Assembly: GCA_963709765.1 (NCBI GenBank)
Contig: CAVPXL010000005.1
Coordinates: 372,001-436,000, forward strand
Reading direction: 5' to 3'
Source: Roseitranquillus sp963709765
Lineage (GTDB): Bacteria; Pseudomonadota; Alphaproteobacteria; Rhodobacterales; Rhodobacteraceae
DNA length: 64,000 nt
In this document: piece by piece, positions 40,940-50,818 of the stretch
Layout of the letters: each line of letters begins with the position of its first letter
Numbering within the stretch: the first letter of the stretch is position 1
Made by a program: the position numbers and the translations under genes
The notes under the pieces: generated by a model
What the model was told of the DNA's origin: nothing
Database searches by the model: none
Seen by the model: the letters and a program-made list of their open reading frames with translations, nothing else

Positions 40940-42736
40940 ATGCACCCCATCCGTTCCACCCTCCTGCTCGTCTGCCTGGCGGCCTCCCCGGCCGCCGCCC
41001 AGCAGGCCGCGGACGCCATCACCACCGAAGGCACCTCGACCGGCGAGATCCAGGGCCTGAGCGACCGCGCCAGGGCGGCGCTCGCCACCCGCGATGCCGG
41101 CAATCCGGTCGAAGCCCGGACCTGGATGGTCGCCGCCGCCAACCCGCTCGCCGTCGAAGCGGGCGCGGAGGTCCTCGAAGCGGGCGGCTCGGCCGCCGAT
41201 GCCATGATCGCCGTGCAGACCGTGCTCGGTCTCGTCGAGCCGCAATCCTCGGGGCTCGGCGGCGGCGCGTTCCTTGTCTGGTACGACGCGGCATCCGGCG
41301 AGCTGACAACCCTCGACGGACGCGAGACCGCCCCGCTCGACGCGACACCGCGCTACTTCCAGAACGAGGCCGGCGAGGGGCTCGACTTCTACGAGGCGGT
41401 CGTCGGCGGCCGCTCGGTCGGCACGCCCGGAACACCGGCGCTCATGCAGGCCGCCCATGACCGCTGGGGCAAACAGGACTGGTCCGGCCTCTTCCAGAGC
41501 GCCATCGACCTGGCCGAGAACGGCTTCGCCGTCTCGCCGCGCCTCGCCACCCTCGTCGCCGGCGAGCCCGAGGACCGGCTGCCGCGCTTCGAGGCCACCG
41601 CCGCCTACTTCTACCCCGACGGCGAACCGCTCCAGGAAGGCGCCACCCTCATCAACCAAGACTACGCCGACACCCTGCGCGCCATCGCCGAGAACGGCAG
41701 CGAGGCGTTCTACACCGGCGAGATCGCGGCCGACATCGTGGCCACCGTCCAGGGCGCCGAGGGCAATCCCGGCCTGTTGTCGGAAACCGACCTCGCGCTC
41801 TACGACGTGGTCGAACGTCCGGCCGTCTGCGCCACCTTCCGCGCGAAGGAGGTCTGCGGCATGGGCCCGCCCTCCTCCGGCGCGCTGACCGTGGGGCAGA
41901 TCCTCGGGATGCTCGACAGCTACGACCTCGCCGCCATGGGGCCGGACAGCGCCGAGGCCTGGCGCCTGATCGGCGACGCCTCGCGCCTCGCCTTCGCCGA
42001 CCGGGGCCGCTACATGGCCGACAGAGACTTCGTGCCGATGCCGACCGAGGGCCTCGTGGCGGCCGACTACCTCGCCAGCCGCGCCGAACTCCTGGCCGGC
42101 GACGACGCGCTGCCCGAGGTCTCCGCCGGGTCGCCCGAATGGTCCCACGCGCTGCTCTGGGGCGAGGACGCGTCGATCGAGCTCCCCTCGACCTCGCACA
42201 TCTCCATCGTCGACGCCGACGGCAACGCGCTTTCGATGACCACGACCATCGAGAACGGCTTCGGCTCGCGGCTCTTCGTGCGCGGGTTCCTGCTCAACAA
42301 CGAGCTCACCGACTTCTCGTTCTCCACCCACGACGACAACGGCTGGCCCATCGCCAACCGGGTGGAACCGGGCAAGCGCCCGCGCTCGTCGATGTCCCCG
42401 ACCATCGTCATGCAGGACGGCAAGCCCAGCCTCGTCATCGGCTCGCCCGGCGGCAGCCGCATCATCGGCTACGTCGCGCAGGCGATCATCAACCACACCG
42501 ACTGGGGGATGAACATCCAGGAGGCGCTGGCGGCACCGCACCTGGTCAACCGCTTCGGCGAATACGACCTGGAGGAGGGCACCTCGGCCACCGACCTCGA
42601 AGGCCCGCTGCAGGAGCTCGGCTACGAGACCAACGTCCGCGACCTGACCTCGGGGCTCCACGCCATCGAGATCACCGCGGACGGCCTGCTCGGCGCCGCC
42701 GACCCCCGCCGCGAAGGCATCGCGCTCGGCGACTGA
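40940..42736 (+). CDS. ggt: Gamma-glutamyltransferase
   Basis: A 598-residue periplasmic enzyme that hydrolyses or transfers gamma-glutamyl groups of glutathione. Signal peptide: residues 1-21 ending AAAQ. It is an Ntn-hydrolase: autoprocessing would occur before Thr418 (PSTSH), which becomes the nucleophile of the small subunit. Other family motifs are SSGLGGGAFLVWYD, the oxyanion region RPRSSMSPT and the glycine-rich GSPGGSRIIGYV. The ribosome site AGGGAGA is close to ideal. Confidence 0.93.
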   Translation: MHPIRSTLLLVCLAASPAAAQQAADAITTEGTSTGEIQGLSDRARAALATRDAGNPVEARTWMVAAANPLAVEAGAEVLEAGGSAADAMIAVQTVLGLVEPQSSGLGGGAFLVWYDAASGELTTLDGRETAPLDATPRYFQNEAGEGLDFYEAVVGGRSVGTPGTPALMQAAHDRWGKQDWSGLFQSAIDLAENGFAVSPRLATLVAGEPEDRLPRFEATAAYFYPDGEPLQEGATLINQDYADTLRAIAENGSEAFYTGEIAADIVATVQGAEGNPGLLSETDLALYDVVERPAVCATFRAKEVCGMGPPSSGALTVGQILGMLDSYDLAAMGPDSAEAWRLIGDASRLAFADRGRYMADRDFVPMPTEGLVAADYLASRAELLAGDDALPEVSAGSPEWSHALLWGEDASIELPSTSHISIVDADGNALSMTTTIENGFGSRLFVRGFLLNNELTDFSFSTHDDNGWPIANRVEPGKRPRSSMSPTIVMQDGKPSLVIGSPGGSRIIGYVAQAIINHTDWGMNIQEALAAPHLVNRFGEYDLEEGTSATDLEGPLQELGYETNVRDLTSGLHAIEITADGLLGAADPRREGIALGD

Positions 42737-42742
42737 TCGGGG

Positions 42743-42769
42743 CCGGGGCGCCTTGCGCGGGCGCCCCGG
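42743..42769 (+). terminator. Stem-loop after ggt
   Basis: CCGGGGCGCC and GGCGCCCCGG form a perfect 10-bp stem with a 7-base loop, 7 bases after the ggt stop. No T-run follows. Confidence 0.5.
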
Positions 42770-42991
42770 ACACCGCCGGGCTCAGCGGCCAAGGCGCACA
42801 CCCCGGCGCGCCGGGGTGTCGCCGTTCCGCGCGACCAGAAAGACCGCCGGACTCTGCACGCCGCCGGAAAGGATCGACGGATCGCCCTTTAGGGCGATCA
42901 CATCACGACCGACGCGGGGATGGTGGCAAAGCGGATTGCCGGCGCTCGGCTGCTCCGTCGCACACGAGAAGCGTTGCGCCCGCCTCGCAGG

Positions 42992-43894
42992 CTATGTCCG
43001 GATCGGCCGATGTCGCATCTTCGCCCGGCCCCCCGCAGCGGCGGGCAGACACAACAGCAATCCCCCGACAGCCAGAAGCGGAAGCGACGGCGGCACAGGT
43101 ATCGGGGCGAGCGTGGGTCCGGTCCCGAACGAGATCCCCGTCGACGAAAAGCTTTGGGCCACGCCGAACTCCGTGAACACCGACGCGAAGGGGCTGTTGG
43201 ACACGATGTCCGCGATCGTGTGATACGACAGGATCGCCAGCTCCGACGCCCCCGCCGGCAGGTCCTCGTCGCTTTCGAACATCACGAGGAAGTCCGACCC
43301 GTCACGGGTGATCCCCGTCGACGAAAAGCCCTGGGCAACGCCGAAATCCGTGAACACCGACGCGAAGGGGCTGTTGGACACGACGTCCGCGAGCGAGTGA
43401 TACGACAGGAGCGCAAGTTCCGACGCCCCCGCAGGCAGGTCTTCGTCGCTCTCGAACAGCACGTGGAAGTCCGACCCGTCGCGGGTGATCCCCGTCGACG
43501 AAAAGCCCTGGGCCACGCCGAACTCCGTGAACACCGACGCGAAGGGACTGTTCGCCACGATGTCCGCGATCGTGTGATACGACAGGATCGCCAGCTCCGA
43601 CGCCCCCGCAGGCAGGTCCTCGTCGCTCTCGAACATCACGAGGAAGTCCGACCCGTCGCGGGTGATCCCCGTCGACGAAAAGCCCTGGGCAACGCCGAAA
43701 TCCGTGAACACCGACGCCAAGGGACTGTTGGACACGACGTCCGCGATCGAGTCATACGACAGGATCGCCAGCTCCGACGCCCCCGCCGGCAGGTCCTCGT
43801 CGCTCTCGAACATCACCAGCACCGGCGACGCGGTTGCAGCGCCTGAAACGGCCATCGCAACCACCGCCGGCAGAATCCCGATCGAATGTCTCAT
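42992..43894 (-). CDS. Exported tandem-repeat protein with PEP/VPLPA-CTERM-like tail
   Basis: A 300-residue exported protein. The signal peptide is residues 1-23. Residues 26 to about 255 are four near-identical 59-residue repeats, each opening VMFESDEDLPAGASELA and closing GFSSTGITRDGSDF. The tail PIPVPPSLPLLAVGGLLLCL followed by basic residues is a CTERM sorting signal (VPxSLPLL, helix, Arg/Lys cluster). Such tails are processed by exosortase-type enzymes, none of which lies in the window. The start at 43894 follows a G-rich ribosome site. Function unknown; surface or matrix protein inferred. Confidence 0.8.
   Translation of the reverse strand: MRHSIGILPAVVAMAVSGAATASPVLVMFESDEDLPAGASELAILSYDSIADVVSNSPLASVFTDFGVAQGFSSTGITRDGSDFLVMFESDEDLPAGASELAILSYHTIADIVANSPFASVFTEFGVAQGFSSTGITRDGSDFHVLFESDEDLPAGASELALLSYHSLADVVSNSPFASVFTDFGVAQGFSSTGITRDGSDFLVMFESDEDLPAGASELAILSYHTIADIVSNSPFASVFTEFGVAQSFSSTGISFGTGPTLAPIPVPPSLPLLAVGGLLLCLPAAAGGRAKMRHRPIRT
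43190..43850. repeat. Four 177-bp direct repeats inside the CTERM protein gene
   Basis: Four in-frame direct repeats with a 177-base period. For example, the segment beginning gacgcccccgc recurs every 177 bases from about 43248. Unit differences are few and alternate (units 1 and 3 versus 2 and 4). Confidence 0.85.
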
Positions 43895-44065
43895 GTTCCC
43901 CCCCCTGTCCGACCGCCCTCGCAGAGCCGCCAGACACCACCCTAGGCGCGTTCGGGCCGCAAGTCGCCAGATTCCGCCGCCCCGCAGACCCGGCGCGGCG
44001 GAGCGCCGTTGCGCCGAGCGCGGGCGCGCCGTAACAAGCCGCCGACATTTCAAGGGAGCCGACCC

Positions 44066-45721
<1,656 letters not shown>

Positions 45722-45726
45722 CGGAA

Positions 45727-46764
45727 ATGTCGGGGAAACGCCAGCATCACATATGGCGTCACCTTCAGAACGGGTTCGGAGAGAAACGCCGTAACCATTA
45801 CCAGGTATGGGTCTACGAGAAAGATTCTGAGCCTAGACCGAAATCCACCAATAACATCGGCGTGGAGAAATTTTACTATGGCCCCGAGGACTCGGACGCC
45901 GATCGATTTATTACATCTAAGGAAAACGTGCTCCAAGAACTCATCTACACGTCTCGCGACGCTCCAGACGGCTTAGTCTTAGACTCAGCGGCAGCCGCGG
46001 ATCTTGTGCATCTTCTTGAGATACGCAGCATGTTCATTCGAGAGGAAATTTCCGAAGTTGTGCGGTTGGCTGCAGAGGATTTTCGATCAGTATTGGCGGA
46101 CACGCCAATATTGGTCAACTATTTCAAGGATTTCTTTTCGGAAAAAAAAGTTATCGAGAACGAGCTAAGAAAACGGAATGTTTCCGCTGAGTATTCAGAG
46201 GCTGTACGAGCATACATAAACACGCAGAGGCCCGAGTTCTGGAGCAAACTGATATCCAACATCCGAGCTGACTACGAAGATGACATCTCCTTATTGACTG
46301 ATGAGATAAGGTCACTAGTTAAGAATTCGCATGTCCGTGCGTTGTCCGAGGTTTCAGACGACGATCACAGGATCGCCCGCCATCGTGAAATGAATTACGC
46401 AGTCCGACGGTATTGCTCTAACTTGATCCTTCCTGACACGTGCTGCTCTTTTGTCGGTCGCAAACACCCCTCGCCGATAAGTCAGAGCAACGAGATGCAT
46501 ACAGTTTTCATACCGGTCTCGCCTACCTCCTTCATACATGGCTGGCGCGAAGACGAGATACTGCCAGAGCAGGAGACACTTAGGCAAATCCTTTCGTCTT
46601 GTTCATACAAGAATTTCCTGTCTCAATCAGACAATCAAAATGATCGCCGCTTAGCAAAACGAATTGGAAGAAATGCTAAGATGGTAGCAAGATCTGATAT
46701 CAAGTCACTTGCTCGTGAAGCACTTACGCGGAGTGCTTCAAAGCGATTGTCGGAGCTTTCATAA
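45727..46764 (+). CDS. DUF4238-like hypothetical protein
   Basis: A 345-residue protein starting 5 bases after ettA. The layout resembles DUF4238: an N-terminal HHIWRHLQNGF block, NNIGVEKFYYG, a central helical region (EIRSMFIREEISEVVRL), and a late LPDTCCSFVG then HTVFIPVSPTSFI segment. The base composition is far less GC-rich than ettA and codon choice differs (many A/T third positions), which points to horizontal acquisition. DUF4238 proteins are typically accessory genes of unknown role. A function in defence is conjecture. Confidence 0.6.
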   Translation: MSGKRQHHIWRHLQNGFGEKRRNHYQVWVYEKDSEPRPKSTNNIGVEKFYYGPEDSDADRFITSKENVLQELIYTSRDAPDGLVLDSAAAADLVHLLEIRSMFIREEISEVVRLAAEDFRSVLADTPILVNYFKDFFSEKKVIENELRKRNVSAEYSEAVRAYINTQRPEFWSKLISNIRADYEDDISLLTDEIRSLVKNSHVRALSEVSDDDHRIARHREMNYAVRRYCSNLILPDTCCSFVGRKHPSPISQSNEMHTVFIPVSPTSFIHGWREDEILPEQETLRQILSSCSYKNFLSQSDNQNDRRLAKRIGRNAKMVARSDIKSLAREALTRSASKRLSELS

Positions 46765-46929
46765 GCTTGAACTGCCGCTCTGTTTCAGCCGGATCGCACC
46801 GCTGGCTAACCGCCATAAGTCTCGGGTTGCCCCGCCATTCTTCCACCTCCACCCACGCCTCGGGCCGCTCCACCGCCCCGTGCCTGACCGGGTTCTGCAA
46901 GCGGTCGCCGCCCGAAGCGCCGCTTCGCG
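46765..46929. other. Short remnant between accessory genes
   Basis: About 165 bases. On the minus strand a frame (46724-46930) reads QNPVRHGAVERPEAWVEVEE, which looks like the 3' end of a gene but has no intact start. GC content rises again here, so this may be the edge of the acquired segment. Confidence 0.35.
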
Positions 46930-47385
46930 CTAGCTGCGCGAAACCGACAGGACCTGATAATCCTTCCAGCAATAGATGTACGTGTTGTCGTCGGAATAGA
47001 ACGACAGCGGCTGGTCGGCGCCCATGTAGCCCGAGGTCATGCGGTCGCCGGAAAAGGTCCAGTCGGTGGACCCGCCCCAGCCATAGGCGCCGACATAGGC
47101 GTTGCGGCTCACCGAAAGCCAGTAGCCGTCCCACGTGCCGCCGATGACCTTCAGATAGGTCTTGCCGTCGCTCCAGACGTATTGCTCGAATTTCTGCGCC
47201 TCGTCGGTCCAGGTGCAATAGCCGCTGCTGTCGAATCCGAGATAGCCGCGATCGACGCTCTGATAAGAAAGCCGGATCGGGAAATCGGCCCCGGCCGCTT
47301 CCATGTTGGCAGGCGGCGCTTCGTTGAAATGGTCGGAAAACGAGCCGGTCGCCTTTGTTTTCGCAGGATCCACTTTTCGCTCCAA
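46930..47385 (-). CDS. Small beta-rich, lectin-like protein of unknown function
   Basis: About 150 residues. The sequence is rich in Tyr, Trp, Gly and Asp with recurring short beta strands: RGYLGFDSSGYCTW, FEQYVWSDGKTYLKV, YWLSVSRNAYVGAYGW, WTFSGDRMTSGYMG, LSFYSDDNTYIYCW. That pattern resembles a carbohydrate-binding beta-trefoil or related lectin fold, but I cannot assign a family. There is no signal peptide. The start is uncertain: a TTG at 47385, or an ATG at about 47401 in another frame (MTSQIDWSEK) joined by a 1-base deletion. Confidence 0.5.
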   Translation of the reverse strand: MERKVDPAKTKATGSFSDHFNEAPPANMEAAGADFPIRLSYQSVDRGYLGFDSSGYCTWTDEAQKFEQYVWSDGKTYLKVIGGTWDGYWLSVSRNAYVGAYGWGGSTDWTFSGDRMTSGYMGADQPLSFYSDDNTYIYCWKDYQVLSVSRS

Positions 47386-47584
47386 TCAATTTGAGATGTC
47401 ATGAGAAATGGCCCGGGCGCCGCGATCAACGCAAAGTCCGGAAAATGTCTTGACGCCACGGGCCGGCATTCAATCGTACCAGCCGTTCAATCCGCAAACT
47501 CTACGGCAAAGGCGCGACGAGTCAATATCGCGCGAAACATGTGCAGGCCGTCACTCCGCCTTGCGCCTGCCGCGGCCTGGACGC

Positions 47585-47995
47585 CTACTCGTCGCCATCC
47601 TCCGGCCCCATGATCTCGCGCATCTCGCGCTCGGTGTCGCCGCGGACCGGCCGCCTGCCGCCGCGCGCGTCCTCCTCCAGTCCCTCGGCGATGTAGTCGA
47701 TGCTCTCGGGCCCCTCGAGCATCTGCGAGCGCCGCGCGTGCATGAAGGCGCGCAGGACTAGGATCATCCGCCGCTGGTAGCCCGGGCCGAGCGACTTGAA
47801 GAAGCGCAGCACGTCCTCGTCCATGCGGATCGAGATCGGCTTGCGCTTGTGGGCGACCTCGGTCAGAGCGTGCCATTCGCGCGGCAGGTGCGGCTCCATC
47901 AGGACGGGGTGCCGGATGTCGAACTCGAGCTGCCGCATCGCGTCGGCGAGAAAGCGGTACTCGATCCGCTGGGATCTGGTGAAGCGCCGGGCCAT
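47585..47995 (-). CDS. brnA: BrnA-type antitoxin family protein
   Basis: A 136-residue protein whose middle (PISIRMDEDVLRFFKSLGPGYQRRMILVLRAFM) is the BrnA antitoxin ribbon-helix-helix-like domain. BrnA normally neutralises the BrnT RNase and represses its own operon. No brnT is adjacent. This longer form with an N-terminal extension (MARRFTRSQRIEYRFLADAM) may be a stand-alone regulator. The downstream neighbour is the lectin-like gene. Confidence 0.65.
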   Translation of the reverse strand: MARRFTRSQRIEYRFLADAMRQLEFDIRHPVLMEPHLPREWHALTEVAHKRKPISIRMDEDVLRFFKSLGPGYQRRMILVLRAFMHARRSQMLEGPESIDYIAEGLEEDARGGRRPVRGDTEREMREIMGPEDGDE

Positions 47996-48236
47996 GACAG
48001 CCAGTCTCGCGACGGTGCGTGAACCGCAGGTGAGCGGGGCGCGCGTATATACAATGGCAATACGCGCGCGATACGCGGCGCAACCCCCTTGCAAAAGCGG
48101 GCGGAGAAGTCCATGTGGGGCGGGCTACGTTATCCCACTCGACCACTGTCTCCCTTACCGGCGTTCAGTTCGACTTGGCTGACTACGCCGCGCCGCCGCA
48201 CTTCGCGGGCGGGTAAAATGTAAGGAAGACAATACT

Positions 48237-48443
48237 ATGGCTACTGGCACAGTGAAGTGGTTCAACTCCGACAAAGGCTACGGCTTCATTCAGCCCGAGG
48301 GCGGTTCGCGCGACGTGTTCGTGCACATCTCCGCGCTCGAGCGCTCCGGCCTGACGTCGCTCAAGGACGGCCAGAAGATCAACTACGACCTCGAGCGCGA
48401 CCGTCAGGGCCGCGAATCGGCGGCGAACCTGGTCCTCGCCTGA
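48237..48443 (+). CDS. cspA: Cold shock protein
   Basis: A 68-residue CspA-family RNA chaperone with RNP1 (KGYGFIQP) and RNP2 (VFVHIS). AAGGAAG lies 7-8 bases before the ATG. The upstream 120 bases are gene-free and could be an mRNA leader of the kind used for cold-shock control, but no structure could be tested. A strong stem-loop follows the gene. Confidence 0.95.
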   Translation: MATGTVKWFNSDKGYGFIQPEGGSRDVFVHISALERSGLTSLKDGQKINYDLERDRQGRESAANLVLA

Positions 48444-48450
48444 GATCTGC

Positions 48451-48477
48451 TGCAGGGCGCCCCGGCGGCGCCCTGCA
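48451..48477 (+). terminator. Stem-loop after cspA
   Basis: TGCAGGGCGCC and GGCGCCCTGCA form a perfect 11-bp stem with a 5-base loop just after the cspA stop. There is no T-run. It also lies at the 3' end of the convergent ParA gene and may end both transcripts. Confidence 0.65.
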
Positions 48478-48491
48478 ATCCACTGTCATCG

Positions 48492-49121
48492 CTATTCTAT
48501 TTCCAGGGACGTCACGATCTCGCGCCATAGGGCCCTGATCTCGTCCGCAGCAGGACCCGAAAGTCTCTCCTCGACGACCCCGGCTCCGCGCCCAAGCGTC
48601 TCGGCGTAGATCACCCGGTTGCCGATCACCGTCCTGGCCGCGCCAAATTCCTGAACCTTCTCGAGAATCTCTGCCGTCAGCCGCGCCCGCGCGGAAGCCC
48701 GGTTGAGCACGACCATGACCGCGGCCCGCTCGCGCCGCGCCAGATCGAGCACGCTCTCGGTCGCCCAGAGATCCACCTGGCTTGTCGCCACCGGGACCAG
48801 CACCAGCGCCAATTCCCTGAGCGCCGGGCGCAGGTCGGCATCCACCTTCGGCGGCGTGTCGACAACGACCAAATCGTGATCCCGAACCAGCTTTTCGCAC
48901 TCGTATGCGACGCCCCAGGCGCTTGACGTGGCGAAGGTCAGGCCGGGATCGCCCCGCTCCCGCCGGGCCATGAACCACCGCCCCATACTGCCCTGAGGAT
49001 CGCTGTCGAGCATTGCCACGCGTCGTCCTTCGACGATCGCTGCACAACCGAGGTTTACGGCGAGGGTCGTCTTGCCCGACCCGCCCTTCTGCTGCGCGAC
49101 CGTTACAACCTTGCCCGCCAT
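48492..49121 (-). CDS. ParA family partition-type ATPase
   Basis: A 209-residue ParA/MinD-like ATPase with the deviant Walker A KGGSGKTTLAVNLG, the MLDSDPQGS switch and VVVDTPP. It has no N-terminal DNA-binding domain and no parB or parS nearby, so it is an orphan of the small ParA class (plasmid-type partition, or positioning of a cellular cargo). The start MAGKVVTV is chosen over an upstream in-frame ATG because of family length and a G-rich ribosome site. Confidence 0.85.
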   Translation of the reverse strand: MAGKVVTVAQQKGGSGKTTLAVNLGCAAIVEGRRVAMLDSDPQGSMGRWFMARRERGDPGLTFATSSAWGVAYECEKLVRDHDLVVVDTPPKVDADLRPALRELALVLVPVATSQVDLWATESVLDLARRERAAVMVVLNRASARARLTAEILEKVQEFGAARTVIGNRVIYAETLGRGAGVVEERLSGPAADEIRALWREIVTSLEIE

Positions 49122-49191
49122 GCCTGCCCCCTGCCATGCTCGCACCACGCTAGTCGTGGCTGACAGAACTGACAAACGTAACAGACGGGTC

Positions 49192-49551
49192 TCAGCCGGC
49201 GGGGCGGTCCAGCAAGGTCGAAAACAGCGTCATCACCCTGTCGTTGGAAAACGGCACCGTCATCTGGTGCCAGCCCGCCGCCACGATTTCGGAATTTTTC
49301 AAATCCGTCGTGCAGACCAGCCATGCATTCAGCCGTTCGACGTGATCGACGAATTCCGGCGCCGGCAATTCGCCGGGGTGCGCACAGTAGATAGCGCCCG
49401 TAAGCGACTTCATCTTCGAAAGGCCCGGGAGGGCGTCGGCTACCGTTCGATAGGCGAGAACATCGGAATCCGGAGCGATCTCCCGGAGCTGCTCCGCGAG
49501 ATCGAGCTGAACGAGGCTCTGCTCCTCCACGATCACGAACGTCTCTCGCAT
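49192..49551 (-). CDS. Pseudo-receiver (response-regulator-like) protein lacking the phospho-Asp
   Basis: A 119-residue single-domain protein with the receiver layout: ETFVIVEEQSLVQLDLAEQL (first strand with acidic EE pair and helix 1), TGAIYCAHPG where the phospho-acceptor Asp would be, WLVCTTDL (fourth-strand Thr), and MTVPFSNDR where the conserved Lys-Pro is expected. The phospho-Asp is replaced by Cys and the Lys by Val, so phosphorylation is unlikely. It is divergent from the Crp/Fnr gene with about 100 bases between, which suggests common control. Confidence 0.6.
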   Translation of the reverse strand: MRETFVIVEEQSLVQLDLAEQLREIAPDSDVLAYRTVADALPGLSKMKSLTGAIYCAHPGELPAPEFVDHVERLNAWLVCTTDLKNSEIVAAGWHQMTVPFSNDRVMTLFSTLLDRPAG

Positions 49552-49651
49552 GGGCCAAACCTGCAACAGTCGGAAGATCGACCTGTGATAAACCATCGCT
49601 TCCCGCACCGATCGTGTCATTAAATTGCGACGTATTACGGGAAGCATTCTG

Positions 49652-50380
49652 ATGCGCGTCGCCTGCACTGCCTGCCCACTCCGCAGCAAGCCCCTGTTCC
49701 AGAACATGAGTGAGGACGAGGTGGAGTTCATGCAGGACTTCAAGATCGGCGAACTCTCTGTCGAACGCGGCTCGGTCCTGCTTCTCGAAGGGTCCAGCAG
49801 TCCGCAACTCTTGACCGTCCTGCGCGGAATGGGCCTGCGCTACAAGACGCTGGCAAACGGCAAGCGACAGGTACTGAACTTCATCTTCCCCGGTGACTTT
49901 CTCGGGCTGCAGGCCGGCGTGATGAACGAGATGCAGCATTCGGTCGAAGCCGCGACCAGGATGACGCTCTGCGTCTTCGACCGCAAAGGACTCTGGCGGG
50001 TCTTCACAAATCAGCCACGGCGCGCCTTCGATCTGACCTGGCTTGCTTCAGCGGAGGAGCATTTCCTCGGGGACGCGCTCGCGACGATCGGCCAGAAGGA
50101 CGCTGAAGCGCGCATCGCCTGGGCCCTCGTCAAGATCACGATGCGGTGTCGCGCGCTCGAACTGACCACCGGCACGCTCGTTCCGATGCCCTTCAGGCAA
50201 CAGGATCTGGCCGATGCGCTCGGCTTGTCGCTGGTCCACACCAACAAGACGCTTGCACGTTTCCGTGAGCGACAGCTGGCCACATGGAGCGGCGGGCGTC
50301 TCAACATCACCGATCTCGAAAGATTGGCCGAAATCGGAATGGTTGATGATATCGAACCGCCGCTGCGGCCGCTCTTCTAA
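49652..50380 (+). CDS. Crp/Fnr family transcriptional regulator
   Basis: A 242-residue regulator: an N-terminal cNMP-binding-type sensory domain (GSVLLLEGSSSPQ, FIFPGDFLGLQAG), a dimer helix, and a C-terminal helix-turn-helix (FRQQDLADALGLSLVHTNKTLARFRE). Two cysteines (CTACPLRS) lie at the extreme N-terminus and one in LCVFDRK. This is fewer than the FNR iron-sulfur set in one cluster, so redox sensing is uncertain. The start at 49652 has GGGAAG 8 bases upstream. Confidence 0.88.
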   Translation: MRVACTACPLRSKPLFQNMSEDEVEFMQDFKIGELSVERGSVLLLEGSSSPQLLTVLRGMGLRYKTLANGKRQVLNFIFPGDFLGLQAGVMNEMQHSVEAATRMTLCVFDRKGLWRVFTNQPRRAFDLTWLASAEEHFLGDALATIGQKDAEARIAWALVKITMRCRALELTTGTLVPMPFRQQDLADALGLSLVHTNKTLARFRERQLATWSGGRLNITDLERLAEIGMVDDIEPPLRPLF

Positions 50381-50818
50381 GGTCGCTCCGAAAGGATTGA
50401 TGTGACGCGTGACGCCGGGATCAGGACCGCTGATCACCTCCCCGTTGACCTACGGGACCCCGACGCCACGCTGACGAAGGTTTCGTCCAACCGACCAGAA
50501 CCGCTAGCATTGCCCTGAAAAGACCCGAATGCCGCTCACGTATGGGAACGCAGGATACAAACGACACGCGCCGCCTCACAGGGACCGCTTCAAGGCCTGT
50601 CCGATCATTCAGCCACCTTCTGCCCCAACGCTACGGCACCTCTCCGCAGGGATTCATTTAACTGTGACACATTCCTCCATGACCGTCCGGACAGCTGGAA
50701 CCCGCCTTTTGACACCGCGTTGACAGGCCAGCACGAGAGAGGCGCGAGGCGAAGGTCCTGACGTCGGCCCACAGCGCCAACTCCGCCGATTTCGCAGTGT
50801 CGAGCGGTGGAGCGAGTG
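50381..50818. other. Gene-free interval
   Basis: About 440 bases between the Crp/Fnr gene and the SDR. I see no gene or clear regulatory repeat. The only open frames are short and without family features. Confidence 0.5.

Noticed and set aside
43190..43850. Regular repeats considered as a CRISPR array
   Set aside because: The period is 177 bp, units are contiguous without spacers, and they lie in frame inside an exported protein gene.
46724..46930. Possible transposase C-terminus (QNPVRHGAVERPEAW) on the minus strand
   Set aside because: Only about 60 residues, with no catalytic motif and no inverted repeats. It is too little to call a mobile element, so it is recorded as an unassigned remnant.
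48116..48236. A structured cold-shock RNA thermosensor upstream of cspA
   Set aside because: The interval is long enough for a leader, but no conserved cold-box element could be read, so it is not listed as a feature.
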